A DNA stretch of 64,000 nt from JBFHFS01 sp041583495 (GCA_041583495.1 JBFHFS010000006.1:71633-135632), one strand, 5' to 3'. Shown: positions 18,188-28,450, counted from the first letter of the stretch. Numbers and translations are program-made. Notes: a model not told the origin generated them from the sequence alone.

Positions 18188-21100
18188 ATGAGATACAGAT
18201 GGATTACTTTGTTTTTTCCTTCTTTGATATTGTTGGCATCGTGTGTGTCCACCAATTCCAAAAGCAATAGGGCCGAAATTTCTTTAGTTGAAATAAAGAA
18301 AGGGTTTGAAACGCCGCCTGATTCGGTTCGTCCGGGTGTTTACTGGTATTTCATGGATGGAAATTTGTCGCGCTCAGCGATGACGGCTGATTTGGAATCG
18401 ATGAAAGAGGCAGGTATTGGAAATGTTCTGTTTTTGGAGGTAAACGTTGGTTTGCCCAGGGGAAAGGTTGACTTTTTGAGTGAAGAGTGGCAGGAGCTGT
18501 TTGCCCACGCCATGAAGGAAAGTAAACGGTTGGGCATAACAATGACACTGGGTGTTGGACCCGGGTGGACCGGGAGTGGTGGGCCCTGGGTGAAGGCTGA
18601 CGAGTCGATGCGCCATCTAGTCAGCAGCTCACTGGAGGTGAGTGAATCATCGAATCAGAAAATTGTACTACCCAAACCCGAGCCCAGGCAACCTTTCTTT
18701 GGCGAAGGGACCCTTACCCCTGAACTTAGGGAAAAATGGGAGGCTTATTATCAGGATGTAGCAGTTTTGGCTTATCCCACTCCTGAAGATCAAACGAAAA
18801 TAGCCGATATTGATGAAAAAGCACTTTTTGTGAGGGCGCCATATACCTCCATGGCAGGGGTTAAGCAATATCTTCCTGAGCCATATTATCCGGCAGGTGA
18901 AGCCCTTTCGGCTGCAGTTGACAAGGATAAAATCATTGATCTGACCTCCATGCTTCAGCCGGATGGAACGCTGGAATGGAAAGTCCCGGAGGGAAGGTGG
19001 ACAATCCTGCGCCTGGGAATGCGCAATAATGGCGCGGTCACAAGGCCTGCCCCCTATCCTGGACTTGGTTTTGAGTGTGATAAGTACGACACTATAGCAT
19101 TTAAAAACCATTTCGATGCCTTTATTGGTAAATTGTTCGCCAAATCTGATTTTACCAAAGGTTCGCGCGCGGGTGGATTGTTTCGTTTGCATATGGATAG
19201 CTGGGAAATGGGTGCGCAAAACTGGGGCGACCATTTTCGGGATGCGTTTAAAACCCGCAGGGGTTATGATCCACTTACTTTTCTTCCCGTGTTTTCAGGC
19301 CAAATAGTGGAAAGTCTGGAGGTAAGTGAGCGTTTCCTGTGGGATGTTCGTCTCACCTCTCAGGAATTAATTCTTGAAAACCACGCCGGATACATAAAAA
19401 AAATGGGAAGAGGTTACGGACTGGACTTGTCGATTCAACCTTACGACATGAATCCATGCGCTGATCTTGATCTGGGTGCTGTTGCCGATGTGCCCAGTTG
19501 TGAATTCTGGCTGAAGGGCGTTGGTTTTAATTCCTCCTTCGGATGCATTGAAGCTACTTCAATTGCACATGTTCTGGGGCGACCGGAGGTTGCCGCCGAA
19601 GCTTTCACTGCTGATGCGGGGCGTGAAGGCTATATTGCTTATCCGGGAATGCTGAAAAACCAGGGCGACTGGGCTTTTGCAACCGGCATCAATAAATTCA
19701 TTTACCACACCTTTGCCCACAAGGCTCTTGGTGAAACCCTGCGTCCGGGCATGACAATGGGCCCCTATGGTGTACACTGGGACAGGGGACAAACCTGGTG
19801 GCCAATGGTTTCCAGCTATCATCAGTATGTTTCGCGTTGTTCATTTGTGTTACAACAAGGGCAAACCGTGGCAGATGTCCTCTACCTGACACCCGAAGGT
19901 GCACCGCACGTTTTCCGCCCACCACACTCTGCAATGGAAGGAAATGATACCATTCCTGATCGCAAGGGCTACAACTTTGACGGATGTTCACCTGAAATGC
20001 TGCGGGCCAATGCTGAGGTGGAAAACAACAAAATTGTATTTAAAGGTGGAGGCTCTTACCAGCTGCTGGTACTCCCGGCCCACCAAACCATGACTCCTGA
20101 ACTGCTCGACAAAATTGAGTCGTTGGTGAAAGCAGGGGCAACAGTGGTTGGTGTGCCACCTGTTAAATCGCCCAGTCTGACCAATTTCCCGGCATGTGAC
20201 AAACAGGTTCAGGCTACTGCTGAAAAATTGTGGGGCGGTGTGGCTATTCCGGAACGTGTTTCTGTTCGGGAATATGGTCAAGGTAAGATTTACTGGGGTG
20301 GTGAACTCTCCAAAACGCCGGAAGATCTGTATCCTCCATACGCGGCAACCTCAGACCTTCTAAAAAGAATGGGTGTTAAGGAAGATTTTCAGGCCGGTGA
20401 ACCGGTGCGTTATACGCATAAGAAACTGGATAATGCCGATATTTATTTTGTTGCGAATAGAACGAATCACTCCTTTCACTCGAACTGCACCTTTAGGGTA
20501 GACGGAGCCCTGGCCGAATTGTGGGATCCGCTTACCGGCAAAACCAGGGTGCTCCCGGAATTTAGCCAATCGAACGGGCAAACCACTATTCCTGTTGATT
20601 TTGATGCCTATCAGAGTTTCTTTATTGTGTTTGACCGAAGCGGAGCCGTGGAGCAGATGAAAAGTGTAAATCAGAAGAATTTTAGCCCGATTTTGGAAAT
20701 TCAGACACTGGAAAATCCCTGGAAGGTTTCTTTTGATCCCTTATGGGGTGGGCCGGAGGAAGAGGTCGTTTTGAATGCACTGGAAGACTGGTCTAAACGG
20801 CCGGAAGAAGGAATTAAATTCTACTCTGGAATAGCTACCTATCGTCAGAACTTCGCGCTCGAATCCAATCAAATGGAAGGCAAACGCTATCTGCATTTGG
20901 GTGAAGTGAAAAACATTGCCCGTGTTCGGCTAAACGGTCAGGATCTGGGTGTTGTTTGGACGGCGCCCTGGCAGGTGGAGATAACGGATGCACTCAAAGA
21001 TGGAAATAATCTGCTGGAAATTGAAGTGGCTAACCTTTGGCCCAACCGATTGATTGGGGATGAGCGTTTTCCTGATGACGGAATTCAAAATGGCCATTGG

Positions 21101-21238
21101 CCTGACTGGATTTTGGAAGGAAAACCCCGCCCGAGCGATCGAATGACTTTCTCATCCCATAAGTTCTATCATGCCGATTCTCCTTTGCTAAAATCGGGGT
21201 TGTTTGGCCCGGTCAGGGTTTTAAGTGGTCAATACTAA
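18188..21238 (+). CDS. GH106 family alpha-L-rhamnosidase lipoprotein (copy B)
   Basis: The ATG at 18188 is chosen because it opens a clean lipoprotein signal (MRYRWITLF to LASC); the frame itself runs open from 18086. This gives 1016 residues. GH106 landmarks are GFETPPDSVRPGVYWYFM, DLESMKEAGIGNVLFLEV and GVGPGWTGSGGPWV, then barrel segments such as LHMDSWEMGAQNWGD with candidate catalytic Glu residues. The C-terminal domain is a GH2-like jelly roll (GIKFYSGIATYRQNF, LNGQDLGVVWTAPWQ, NLWPNRLIGDE). Compared with copy A it lacks the discoidin-like insertion after the N-terminal barrel strands. The two copies are clearly diverged, so they probably attack different rhamnosyl linkages. A gap of 169 bases before the start could hold its own promoter. 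Confidence 0.87.
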   Translation: MRYRWITLFFPSLILLASCVSTNSKSNRAEISLVEIKKGFETPPDSVRPGVYWYFMDGNLSRSAMTADLESMKEAGIGNVLFLEVNVGLPRGKVDFLSEEWQELFAHAMKESKRLGITMTLGVGPGWTGSGGPWVKADESMRHLVSSSLEVSESSNQKIVLPKPEPRQPFFGEGTLTPELREKWEAYYQDVAVLAYPTPEDQTKIADIDEKALFVRAPYTSMAGVKQYLPEPYYPAGEALSAAVDKDKIIDLTSMLQPDGTLEWKVPEGRWTILRLGMRNNGAVTRPAPYPGLGFECDKYDTIAFKNHFDAFIGKLFAKSDFTKGSRAGGLFRLHMDSWEMGAQNWGDHFRDAFKTRRGYDPLTFLPVFSGQIVESLEVSERFLWDVRLTSQELILENHAGYIKKMGRGYGLDLSIQPYDMNPCADLDLGAVADVPSCEFWLKGVGFNSSFGCIEATSIAHVLGRPEVAAEAFTADAGREGYIAYPGMLKNQGDWAFATGINKFIYHTFAHKALGETLRPGMTMGPYGVHWDRGQTWWPMVSSYHQYVSRCSFVLQQGQTVADVLYLTPEGAPHVFRPPHSAMEGNDTIPDRKGYNFDGCSPEMLRANAEVENNKIVFKGGGSYQLLVLPAHQTMTPELLDKIESLVKAGATVVGVPPVKSPSLTNFPACDKQVQATAEKLWGGVAIPERVSVREYGQGKIYWGGELSKTPEDLYPPYAATSDLLKRMGVKEDFQAGEPVRYTHKKLDNADIYFVANRTNHSFHSNCTFRVDGALAELWDPLTGKTRVLPEFSQSNGQTTIPVDFDAYQSFFIVFDRSGAVEQMKSVNQKNFSPILEIQTLENPWKVSFDPLWGGPEEEVVLNALEDWSKRPEEGIKFYSGIATYRQNFALESNQMEGKRYLHLGEVKNIARVRLNGQDLGVVWTAPWQVEITDALKDGNNLLEIEVANLWPNRLIGDERFPDDGIQNGHWPDWILEGKPRPSDRMTFSSHKFYHADSPLLKSGLFGPVRVLSGQY

Positions 21239-21352
21239 TTTCTTGAGTTATGAAAGGGGAAAGATTCTTTTTAAAAAAGTAGTTGGCAGGTTTTTGCCAC
21301 AGCCTGGCATCCGGATCTGCTCCTGGTTTATAATTATTTAAAACAACAAAAG

Positions 21353-21562
21353 ATGATATTCAATTTAAACGGAGCCGAATACATAGAACTGATTAAACTC
21401 CTCAAGTTACTCCGTCTTGCAGAGTCAGGAGGCCATGCCAGAATCATGATTGAAGAAGGAGAGGTAACCTTAAATGGAAACGTTGAGTTTCGAAAGAGGG
21501 CCAAATTGCGGATCGGGGATCTTATCCAAACTCAGGGTAAAGAGATTAGGATTCAGGCCTGA
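21353..21562 (+). CDS. small RNA-binding S4 domain protein (YbcJ-like)
   Basis: The 69-residue protein is a single S4 domain: EYIELIKLLKLLRLAESG, then HARIMIEEGEVTLNG and KLRIGDLIQTQGKEI, the usual alpha-helical L motif followed by a small beta hairpin. S4 domains bind structured RNA, often ribosomal. YbcJ-like free-standing S4 proteins are widespread and poorly understood. It lies between GH106 copy B and an esterase gene, with about 115 and 200 non-coding bases on its two sides, so it may be an independent unit dropped into the glycan locus. No link to glycan breakdown is visible. Confidence 0.82.
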   Translation: MIFNLNGAEYIELIKLLKLLRLAESGGHARIMIEEGEVTLNGNVEFRKRAKLRIGDLIQTQGKEIRIQA

Positions 21563-21766
21563 TAGCCGGCAATATCATCCAGGAAAAAGAAATATTCAAT
21601 TGGTTGATCTGAAAAGTGGAGGTAAAAAAAAGGCTGGCAACCTCAGGTAGACTAAAGGACTAAGGCATTAGGAAGAGGAGCCACTGCATTTTTTTTAACA
21701 GCAATATAAACCCATGATTTGCATACCCCAAACCTATCATAGGTAAGCAAAATAGCAATTCTTTTT

Positions 21767-22666
21767 ATGAAGCATTTCCTTCTATTGATTTTTTTCGTTC
21801 TGGCAGCATTCCCCAGTGGGGTTGCCCAAAGTGTGATGCCCTTATACGAGGGGCCAATTCCGGGGGAGATTCCCTCCGAGAATAAAGAATACGTGGATAG
21901 AGCGGTTACTTTTCTCGTGTCCAAACCTGACTTAACCGTTTATCTGCCAGTGAATCAAGCCAAGGCCCGATCGGCCATCCTGATTTGTCCGGGTGGCGGT
22001 TACGGTTGCGTCTGTAACGGGTATGAAGGCGAAAAGATTGCTTTGGATATGAATCAAAAGGGGGTGGTGGCATTTGTGTTGAAATATCGCTTACCCAGCG
22101 ATAGAACCTGCGCCAATAAAACGATCGCTCCCCTGCAGGATGCTCAAAGGGCTATGAAAATTATTCGCGACAATGCTGAAAAGTGGGGTGTAGATCCTGA
22201 AAAGGTGGGCGTTATAGGATTCTCTGCCGGTGGCCATCTGGCCTCGACACTGGGAACCCACTACAGTGAAAGCTTAGTGCCTAACCAGGAGGAAACGAAT
22301 CTGCGACCCGATTTTATGATGCTTGTTTATCCGGTGATATCGATGTCGCCCCAATTAACCCATGGGGGGTCCAGGGATAATCTGCTGGGGTTGAACCCAA
22401 CGCCCGAATTGATGGATCTTTATTCGAACGAAAAGCAAGTGACTGAAGATACCCCACCAACCTTTTTAATCCATGCCACCGATGATAGGGTGGTTCCGGT
22501 GGAGAACAGCATTCGTTTTTATGAAGCCTTAAAGTCAAAAAAGATAGCGGTTGATATGCACCTTTTCTCAACGGGGAATCATGGTTTCCCTCTCGAGCCG
22601 GCCAAATCAAATTGGTTAATGTATGCCTTTCAATGGATGAAGGAGCAGGGATTAATTGATAATTGA
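21767..22666 (+). CDS. secreted alpha/beta hydrolase, probable carbohydrate acetylesterase
   Basis: The 299-residue protein has a signal peptide ending GVAQS. It has an alpha/beta-hydrolase core: oxyanion-hole segment CPGGGYGC near residue 75, nucleophile elbow GFSAGGH with Ser153, and the late acidic and His triad members in HATDDRVVP (Asp239 or Asp240) and GNHGF (His272). This arrangement matches BD-FAE/Axe-type esterases that remove acetyl or feruloyl groups from plant polysaccharides. In this locus it would remove O-acetyl groups that block rhamnosidases or lyases, which is inference. It is preceded by about 200 non-coding bases and followed 91 bases later by GH78 copy B. Confidence 0.75.
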   Translation: MKHFLLLIFFVLAAFPSGVAQSVMPLYEGPIPGEIPSENKEYVDRAVTFLVSKPDLTVYLPVNQAKARSAILICPGGGYGCVCNGYEGEKIALDMNQKGVVAFVLKYRLPSDRTCANKTIAPLQDAQRAMKIIRDNAEKWGVDPEKVGVIGFSAGGHLASTLGTHYSESLVPNQEETNLRPDFMMLVYPVISMSPQLTHGGSRDNLLGLNPTPELMDLYSNEKQVTEDTPPTFLIHATDDRVVPVENSIRFYEALKSKKIAVDMHLFSTGNHGFPLEPAKSNWLMYAFQWMKEQGLIDN

Positions 22667-22757
22667 CCCGACTGGAATTAGCCTTTTCAACAAGTTTGGA
22701 AATTAACGTGTGTCACCGAGTTCTATAGATCTAGTCCTAACCAAATAGAATAATAAG

Positions 22758-25526
22758 ATGAGAGTCAGATGTGTTTTTTTTGTTGCCGTGTTGTTTTTAT
22801 CTTTTCTTTACTCTTGCCACAAGGGGTTGGAATTTAATCTCAGGCCCGTCGAGTTAAAAACGGAATCGGCTCACGAACCCCTGGGAATTGATAACCCAAA
22901 TCCACGTTTTTCCTGGCTCATCGAAGCTTCAGGACCCTCCACTGCACAATTGGCTTATCGCATTATGGTGGCTTCGACCCGCCAGCTCCTTGAGGATGAT
23001 ATGGGGGATATATGGGATTCAGGGATGGTTCAAAATCCCGAAAATATCTTTATTCCTTATAATGGGATAGCGCTCTCTTCGGGATCGCAATATTTTTGGA
23101 AAGTCAAAATATGGGATACTAAGGATCGTGAATCTGATTGGAGCCAAACAGCTAGCTGGACCATGGGCCTGTTAAATCCTTCCGACTGGAAAGCTAAATG
23201 GATTGGGTTGGACAGGGCCATTGGCAACGATAAGCCGGAAATAGATAAGACCAGATTATCGGCAAGGTACTTGCGAAAGGAGATTTCTGTCTCAAAAGAG
23301 GTGAGAAAAGCCACTGCTTCGGTTTGTGGGCTGGGCCTGTTCGAGTTATATGTTAACGGCGCTAAGATTGGGGATCAGGTGCTTGCTCCCGCCTTGTCGG
23401 AATATGATAAGAGAGCCTATTACCTGACTTTCGACCTAACCGAACATGTGATAAAGGGGCAGAATGCACTGGGGGTAATATTGGGTAACGGGCGCTTCTT
23501 TGCACCCCGAAAAACCACTCCAATGCCAATGACAACCTATTCGTTCCCGAAATTAATTTTTCAGTTAAAAGTCGTCTATGCGGATGGAACCGCCGAGACT
23601 TTTGTCTCGGATGAGACCTGGCAGTTAACAGCCAATGGACCTGTGGTTGCCAATAATGAATACGATGGAGAGGAGTATGATGCCACAAAAGAATTCCCCG
23701 GATGGAATGCGGCAGGCTTTGATGATTCCAACTGGATGCCGGCAGAATTGGTGAACCTCGGCGCCCCAAAACTTAATGCTCAACCTTTGGCCCCAATAGT
23801 TGTAAAAGAAACCTTGAAGCCCATTGAGGTGAAGGAGGTCTCTCCCGGGGTTTACGTTTATGATATGGGACAGAACCTGGTGGGATGGGCCCGGCTGAAT
23901 GTTCAGGGAGCCCGTGGAACAACAGTCAAGATGCGGTTTTCGGAAGCTCTTAAACCCGATGGAAATCTCTATCTGGATAATATCCGGGGTGCCAATGTGA
24001 CTGATTTATACACCCTTCGGGGAGAGGGCGTGGAGGTCTATGAACCCCGTTTTACCTATCATGGTTTTCGGTTTGTTGAGTTGACCGGTTTCCCCGGCAA
24101 GCCTGATCTCTCCACCCTCGAGGGAAGAGTGGTTTATGATGATCTGGAACTGACCGGCAGTTTTGAAACTTCTGATTCAACCATCAATGCGATCTATAAG
24201 AATGCTTATTGGGGCATCCGAGGCAATTACCGCAGCATCCCCACCGATTGTCCCCAGCGGGATGAGCGACATGGGTGGTTGGGCGATCGCGCCCTTGGGT
24301 CGAAGGGGGAAAGCTTTATTTTTGATGTTTCCAGGTTGTATGCCAAATGGATGCAGGATATTGAAGATGCCCAGCGTGAGGATGGTTGTTTGCCCGATGT
24401 GGCGCCAAGCTATTGGAAGGTCTACTCCGATAATATAACCTGGCCGGCGGCTTACCCAATAATAACGGAAATGCTTTACGACCAGTATGGGATGATGGCT
24501 CCCATAAAGGACCATTATGATTCGTTCCGGAAATGGGTGCTTTACATGAAAACCAACTATCTGAAAGAAAACATTCTGGTTAAAGACACCTATGGCGACT
24601 GGTGTATGCCTCCCGAAAGTCAGGAACTGATTCATTCGCAGGATCCTTCCCGAAAAACCAGTGGTGAAGTGCTGAGTACCACCTACTATTACCATATTCT
24701 CTCAATGATGCAGAAGTTTGCCGGTTTGTTAAACAAGCCCGATCATGGTGCCGAATACAAGCAATTGGCCGATTCGATTTACAAAGCCTACAACGATAAG
24801 TTCTTTAACCAGGAGTTAAAATACTACAGTAATAATACGGCTACCGCCAACCTGTTGTCTCTGGCCTATGGGTTGGTGCCGGAAGTTTACAAGCATGCGG
24901 TCTCTGATAATATTGCTGAGAAAACGATGACCGATTTTAACGGGCACATTAGTACAGGATTGGTGGGGGCGCAATGGATTATGAGAACCTTGACAAAATT
25001 TGGAAGAGAAGATATTGCCTACCGTCTGGTCACTAATACCGATTATCCCAGTTGGGGTTATATGGTCCAAAATGGAGCCACCACTATTTGGGAGCTTTGG
25101 AATGGAAATACCGCCGACCCGGCGATGAACTCACGAAACCATGTGATGCTCCTGGGCGACCTGGTGATCTGGTTTTATGAAGATCTGGCCGGAATAAAAT
25201 CCGATCCCGAGGTTCCCGGCTTCCGACATATCATCATGAAACCCACTCTTGCAGGGGATTTAAACTTTGTGAAAGCTTCTTTCCGCTCGGTTCGGGGTAT
25301 GATTCGGAGTGAATGGACTAAAGATGAGACTTCATTTGACTGGGAGATTACCATTCCTTCGAATACCTCTGCCACCGTCTATCTTCCTGCAAAATCCAGA
25401 TCGGGGATTACCGAAAGTGGAGAAAGAGCCGGGTTAAATGCGGGAGCCAAATTCCTTCGGGTGGAGGAGGGAAGAGCACTGTTTGAAGTCAATTCAGGCA
25501 CTTATCAGTTCTCCTGCCCACTGTAA
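22758..25526 (+). CDS. GH78 alpha-L-rhamnosidase (copy B)
   Basis: The 922-residue protein has a lipoprotein signal (FLYSC). It shows the full GH78 order: an N-terminal Ig-like domain (PLGIDNPNPRFSWLIE), a binding sandwich (FELYVNGAKIGDQVLAP, LGVILGNGRF), a second sandwich (VYVYDMGQNLVGWARL), the (alpha/alpha)6 barrel and a C-terminal sandwich. The catalytic-loop signature PTDCPQRDERHGWLGD is complete. The second acidic loop reads TTIWELWNG, with the Glu usual for the base. Inverting release of alpha-L-rhamnose is the known reaction of the family. It starts 91 bases after the esterase. Its C-terminus is the best match for the decayed fragment at 14898. Confidence 0.92.
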   Translation: MRVRCVFFVAVLFLSFLYSCHKGLEFNLRPVELKTESAHEPLGIDNPNPRFSWLIEASGPSTAQLAYRIMVASTRQLLEDDMGDIWDSGMVQNPENIFIPYNGIALSSGSQYFWKVKIWDTKDRESDWSQTASWTMGLLNPSDWKAKWIGLDRAIGNDKPEIDKTRLSARYLRKEISVSKEVRKATASVCGLGLFELYVNGAKIGDQVLAPALSEYDKRAYYLTFDLTEHVIKGQNALGVILGNGRFFAPRKTTPMPMTTYSFPKLIFQLKVVYADGTAETFVSDETWQLTANGPVVANNEYDGEEYDATKEFPGWNAAGFDDSNWMPAELVNLGAPKLNAQPLAPIVVKETLKPIEVKEVSPGVYVYDMGQNLVGWARLNVQGARGTTVKMRFSEALKPDGNLYLDNIRGANVTDLYTLRGEGVEVYEPRFTYHGFRFVELTGFPGKPDLSTLEGRVVYDDLELTGSFETSDSTINAIYKNAYWGIRGNYRSIPTDCPQRDERHGWLGDRALGSKGESFIFDVSRLYAKWMQDIEDAQREDGCLPDVAPSYWKVYSDNITWPAAYPIITEMLYDQYGMMAPIKDHYDSFRKWVLYMKTNYLKENILVKDTYGDWCMPPESQELIHSQDPSRKTSGEVLSTTYYYHILSMMQKFAGLLNKPDHGAEYKQLADSIYKAYNDKFFNQELKYYSNNTATANLLSLAYGLVPEVYKHAVSDNIAEKTMTDFNGHISTGLVGAQWIMRTLTKFGREDIAYRLVTNTDYPSWGYMVQNGATTIWELWNGNTADPAMNSRNHVMLLGDLVIWFYEDLAGIKSDPEVPGFRHIIMKPTLAGDLNFVKASFRSVRGMIRSEWTKDETSFDWEITIPSNTSATVYLPAKSRSGITESGERAGLNAGAKFLRVEEGRALFEVNSGTYQFSCPL

Positions 25527-25603
25527 GGCAATCCTTGGGTTTAATGATACTCAATCCAACCTTTTTGGGTAATCAAAAAGCAATAATACTTGATAATCGG
25601 GAT

Positions 25604-28411
25604 ATGAAAAGTTTAACAAAAACAGTCATCCGCTATTTTGGGGCACTTCTTCTACTTCTTTTGATGGGCTCTTGTGGGTTTAAAAATGAGGATGTTTGGC
25701 TTGAGTCTCTCTCTTGCGAAAATGTTTGCGATCCAATAGGCATGGATATTCCTCAACCCCGGTTCTCATGGAAAATTAAGAGTGATTTAAGAGGGGTGGA
25801 ACAAGCTGGTTATCAGATCATGGTGAGTGAAAGTCTTCAGGGGTTGAAGAGGGAGGAAAGCCTGTGCTGGAACTCGGGAGAAGAATTGTCGGATAAGACT
25901 ACAAATGTGGTCTACGAGGGTGAAAATTTGCAAAGTGATAAAACCTATTATTGGCAGGTAGGCGTATTGCATAACAAGAGTGATCGGGTGGTGTGGAGTA
26001 AACCGGCAACTTTTCACACCGGATTATTAGACTCCTCGCTCTGGAAGGCTTCCTGGATCTCCAGCAGAGAAGAGACAGGGACGCGAAGTCCCCTCTTAAG
26101 AAAGAGTTTTGTGGTTAAAAAGAGGGTAAAACAGGCCTTCGTTTTTGTAACGGCTGCAGGATTCTACGAACTTTACCTGAATGGCACCAAAGTGGGAAAG
26201 CATGTTTTGGACCCTGCCATTACCGATTATCGAAAAACAATTCTTTACTCTGCTTTTGAGGTATCTGATCTCCTTAAAACGGGGGAAAATGTGACAGGTG
26301 CCATGCTCGGCAATGGGGCTTATAACCGCAAAAATGATAAGGAACGATACCTCTGGGGGGGTGTGAATCTGTCTTTGGGAAATCCGTGCTTACTCATGCA
26401 GTTAAATATTACTTACGAAGATGGCACCCGGGAGCAGATTGTTACGGATGAAACCTGGAAGTATGCCTGGGGCCCTGTCACCTTCAATAATATTTATGGG
26501 GGAGAAGATTACGATGCCCGCCAGGAGATTAAAGGTTGGGCTTCTGAGGGTTTAGAGGATACGGATTGGGCTGCGGTAGCAGTAGTTCAAAAACCCGGAG
26601 GAATTCTTAAATCACAGCTGATCCCTCCTATATTAGTGACAGATACCATTTTGCCTGTTAAACAAATAAATCAGTCACCCGGGGTGTATCTCTTTGATTT
26701 AGGGCAGAATATTGTCGGATGGTGGCACTTGGAAGTCACTGGTACTGAAGGTGTCTCCGTCAGAGTTCGTGGTGCCGAAACACTTAATGATTTACGCTTT
26801 CCCAAGCCGCTGGAAAACGACGACAGACTTAGTTTAAAATATAGTTACCACTCTAAGGTATGGAGCAGCTATACTTTAAGCGGCAGTGGCGTTGAGGTTT
26901 ATGAGCCCCGGTTTTTTTATTCCGGATTCCGGTATCTCGAAGTTACCACCAGCAATATGGAGAATTTAGACTCTCTGCAGTTGGAGGGTTGTGTGGTGAG
27001 GTCGGCAATTGAACGAAATGGAAGTTTTTTATCCTCCGATTCGCTGTTGAATCAAATACACCGCGCCGGGTTGTGGTCCCAAATGGGGAATAATCTTGGC
27101 TATCCTACCGATTGTCCTCATCGTGAAAAAGGAGCTTATAACGGGGATGGTCAGGTGATTGCTGAAACATCCATGCACGATTTTCAGATGGCCGCCTATT
27201 ATACCAAATGGTTAAACGACATGAAAGATGCACAGGAAGAGAATGGCCGTATTCCCAATACTTCGCCTACGATTATGGGGGGAACAGGTGGCGGTGTTGC
27301 CTGGGGAAGCGCCTATATCCTAATCCCCTGGTGGATGTCGAACTATTACGATGATGCCCGGATTTTGCAGGAACATTATCCTGGCATGAAGCGGTATCTG
27401 GGTTATCTGAAAGCACTGGGAGCCAGAGATGAGAATCCCCGGGAACCCTATATCATCAATAATTTTGATGGTTATTGGGATTCGCTTGGTGAGTGGTGTG
27501 CCCCCGGGCAACACGATGGGCCCAATCATCCCATGGTCAATACCTTTTACTATTTTTTCAATCTGCAAATCATGTCCCAAATAGCCGAACGGCTGGGAAA
27601 ACAAAAGGATTCGGAACAGTTCTCTGCTCTGGCCGACACGATAAAAAGCGAAATCAACCGGAAATTCTTTAATCCGGAGACTTTGTTATACGGTACGGAG
27701 GAAACCTATCAGACTTATCAACTGTTGGCATTGATTGGGCATATCGTTCCGGATACTCTCCGCCCGGGGGTTGTGGCTACCATCGTGGACGATATTAGAG
27801 CCAGAGATGGTCACCTGAATACCGGAATCATTGGGACAAAATATTTATGGCCTACTTTAGTGAACGAAGGCTATGTCGATCTAGCTTTTCAAATGGTTAC
27901 AAAGAAAACCTACCCAGGCTATGGCTATTGGTTGGAAAATGGTTCTACCACATTGCTCGAACAGTGGGATGGTGATAACTCTCATAACCACCAGATGTTT
28001 GGATCGGTGGTGGAATATTTTTATAAATACCTGGCAGGAATTCAATCGCCAATGGAAGGTAAAACTACCAGAGGTTACCGCCATGTTAATCTTCAACCCT
28101 TTGTGCCCGAGGGCTTAACATTTGTTGAGGCTTCTGTTGAAACCGTTTCAGGAACCATTAAGTCTTCATGGAATAGGACCCCCGATTTGTTTCAATATCA
28201 AATTTCGGTCCCCCCTAATTGTACTGCAACGGTGAATATTCCGATCTTCGATTTTGAGGAGGTTGAGGTATTGGAAAAGGGTTCTAAGATCTGGGAAAGG
28301 AATCAATGGATAGGTGCAAATTCTGACTTTTCAGATCCTGTCCTAGGACCCGACTATTTTTCCATCAATGTGGGTTCAGGAGAGTTTAGCTTTATTTTAA
28401 AAAGAGATTAG
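25604..28411 (+). CDS. GH78 alpha-L-rhamnosidase (copy C), variant catalytic loop
   Basis: The ATG at 25604 is chosen because it directly precedes the lipoprotein signal (MKSLTKTV to LMGSC); the frame is open from 25535, which would add 23 unlikely residues. The 935-residue protein has the full GH78 architecture: PIGMDIPQPRFSWKI, FYELYLNGTKVGKHVLDPA, VYLFDLGQNIVGWW and the barrel. The catalytic loop reads PTDCPHREKGAYNGDG instead of the CPQRDERHGWLGD of copy B; the Trp is replaced and one acidic position changed. The second loop reads TTLLEQWDG. These changes suggest a different subgroup and perhaps a different aglycone. It ends 39 bases before the convergent lacI gene, and I see no strong hairpin terminator in that gap. 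Confidence 0.9.
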   Translation: MKSLTKTVIRYFGALLLLLLMGSCGFKNEDVWLESLSCENVCDPIGMDIPQPRFSWKIKSDLRGVEQAGYQIMVSESLQGLKREESLCWNSGEELSDKTTNVVYEGENLQSDKTYYWQVGVLHNKSDRVVWSKPATFHTGLLDSSLWKASWISSREETGTRSPLLRKSFVVKKRVKQAFVFVTAAGFYELYLNGTKVGKHVLDPAITDYRKTILYSAFEVSDLLKTGENVTGAMLGNGAYNRKNDKERYLWGGVNLSLGNPCLLMQLNITYEDGTREQIVTDETWKYAWGPVTFNNIYGGEDYDARQEIKGWASEGLEDTDWAAVAVVQKPGGILKSQLIPPILVTDTILPVKQINQSPGVYLFDLGQNIVGWWHLEVTGTEGVSVRVRGAETLNDLRFPKPLENDDRLSLKYSYHSKVWSSYTLSGSGVEVYEPRFFYSGFRYLEVTTSNMENLDSLQLEGCVVRSAIERNGSFLSSDSLLNQIHRAGLWSQMGNNLGYPTDCPHREKGAYNGDGQVIAETSMHDFQMAAYYTKWLNDMKDAQEENGRIPNTSPTIMGGTGGGVAWGSAYILIPWWMSNYYDDARILQEHYPGMKRYLGYLKALGARDENPREPYIINNFDGYWDSLGEWCAPGQHDGPNHPMVNTFYYFFNLQIMSQIAERLGKQKDSEQFSALADTIKSEINRKFFNPETLLYGTEETYQTYQLLALIGHIVPDTLRPGVVATIVDDIRARDGHLNTGIIGTKYLWPTLVNEGYVDLAFQMVTKKTYPGYGYWLENGSTTLLEQWDGDNSHNHQMFGSVVEYFYKYLAGIQSPMEGKTTRGYRHVNLQPFVPEGLTFVEASVETVSGTIKSSWNRTPDLFQYQISVPPNCTATVNIPIFDFEEVEVLEKGSKIWERNQWIGANSDFSDPVLGPDYFSINVGSGEFSFILKRD

Positions 28412-28450
28412 TTAAATGGCCTGGTGCTATGGTTTTTTGTCTTCGGGTGA

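Noticed and set aside
28412..28450. Terminator between the last GH78 and lacI
   Set aside because: The 39-base gap has no convincing stem followed by a T-run.
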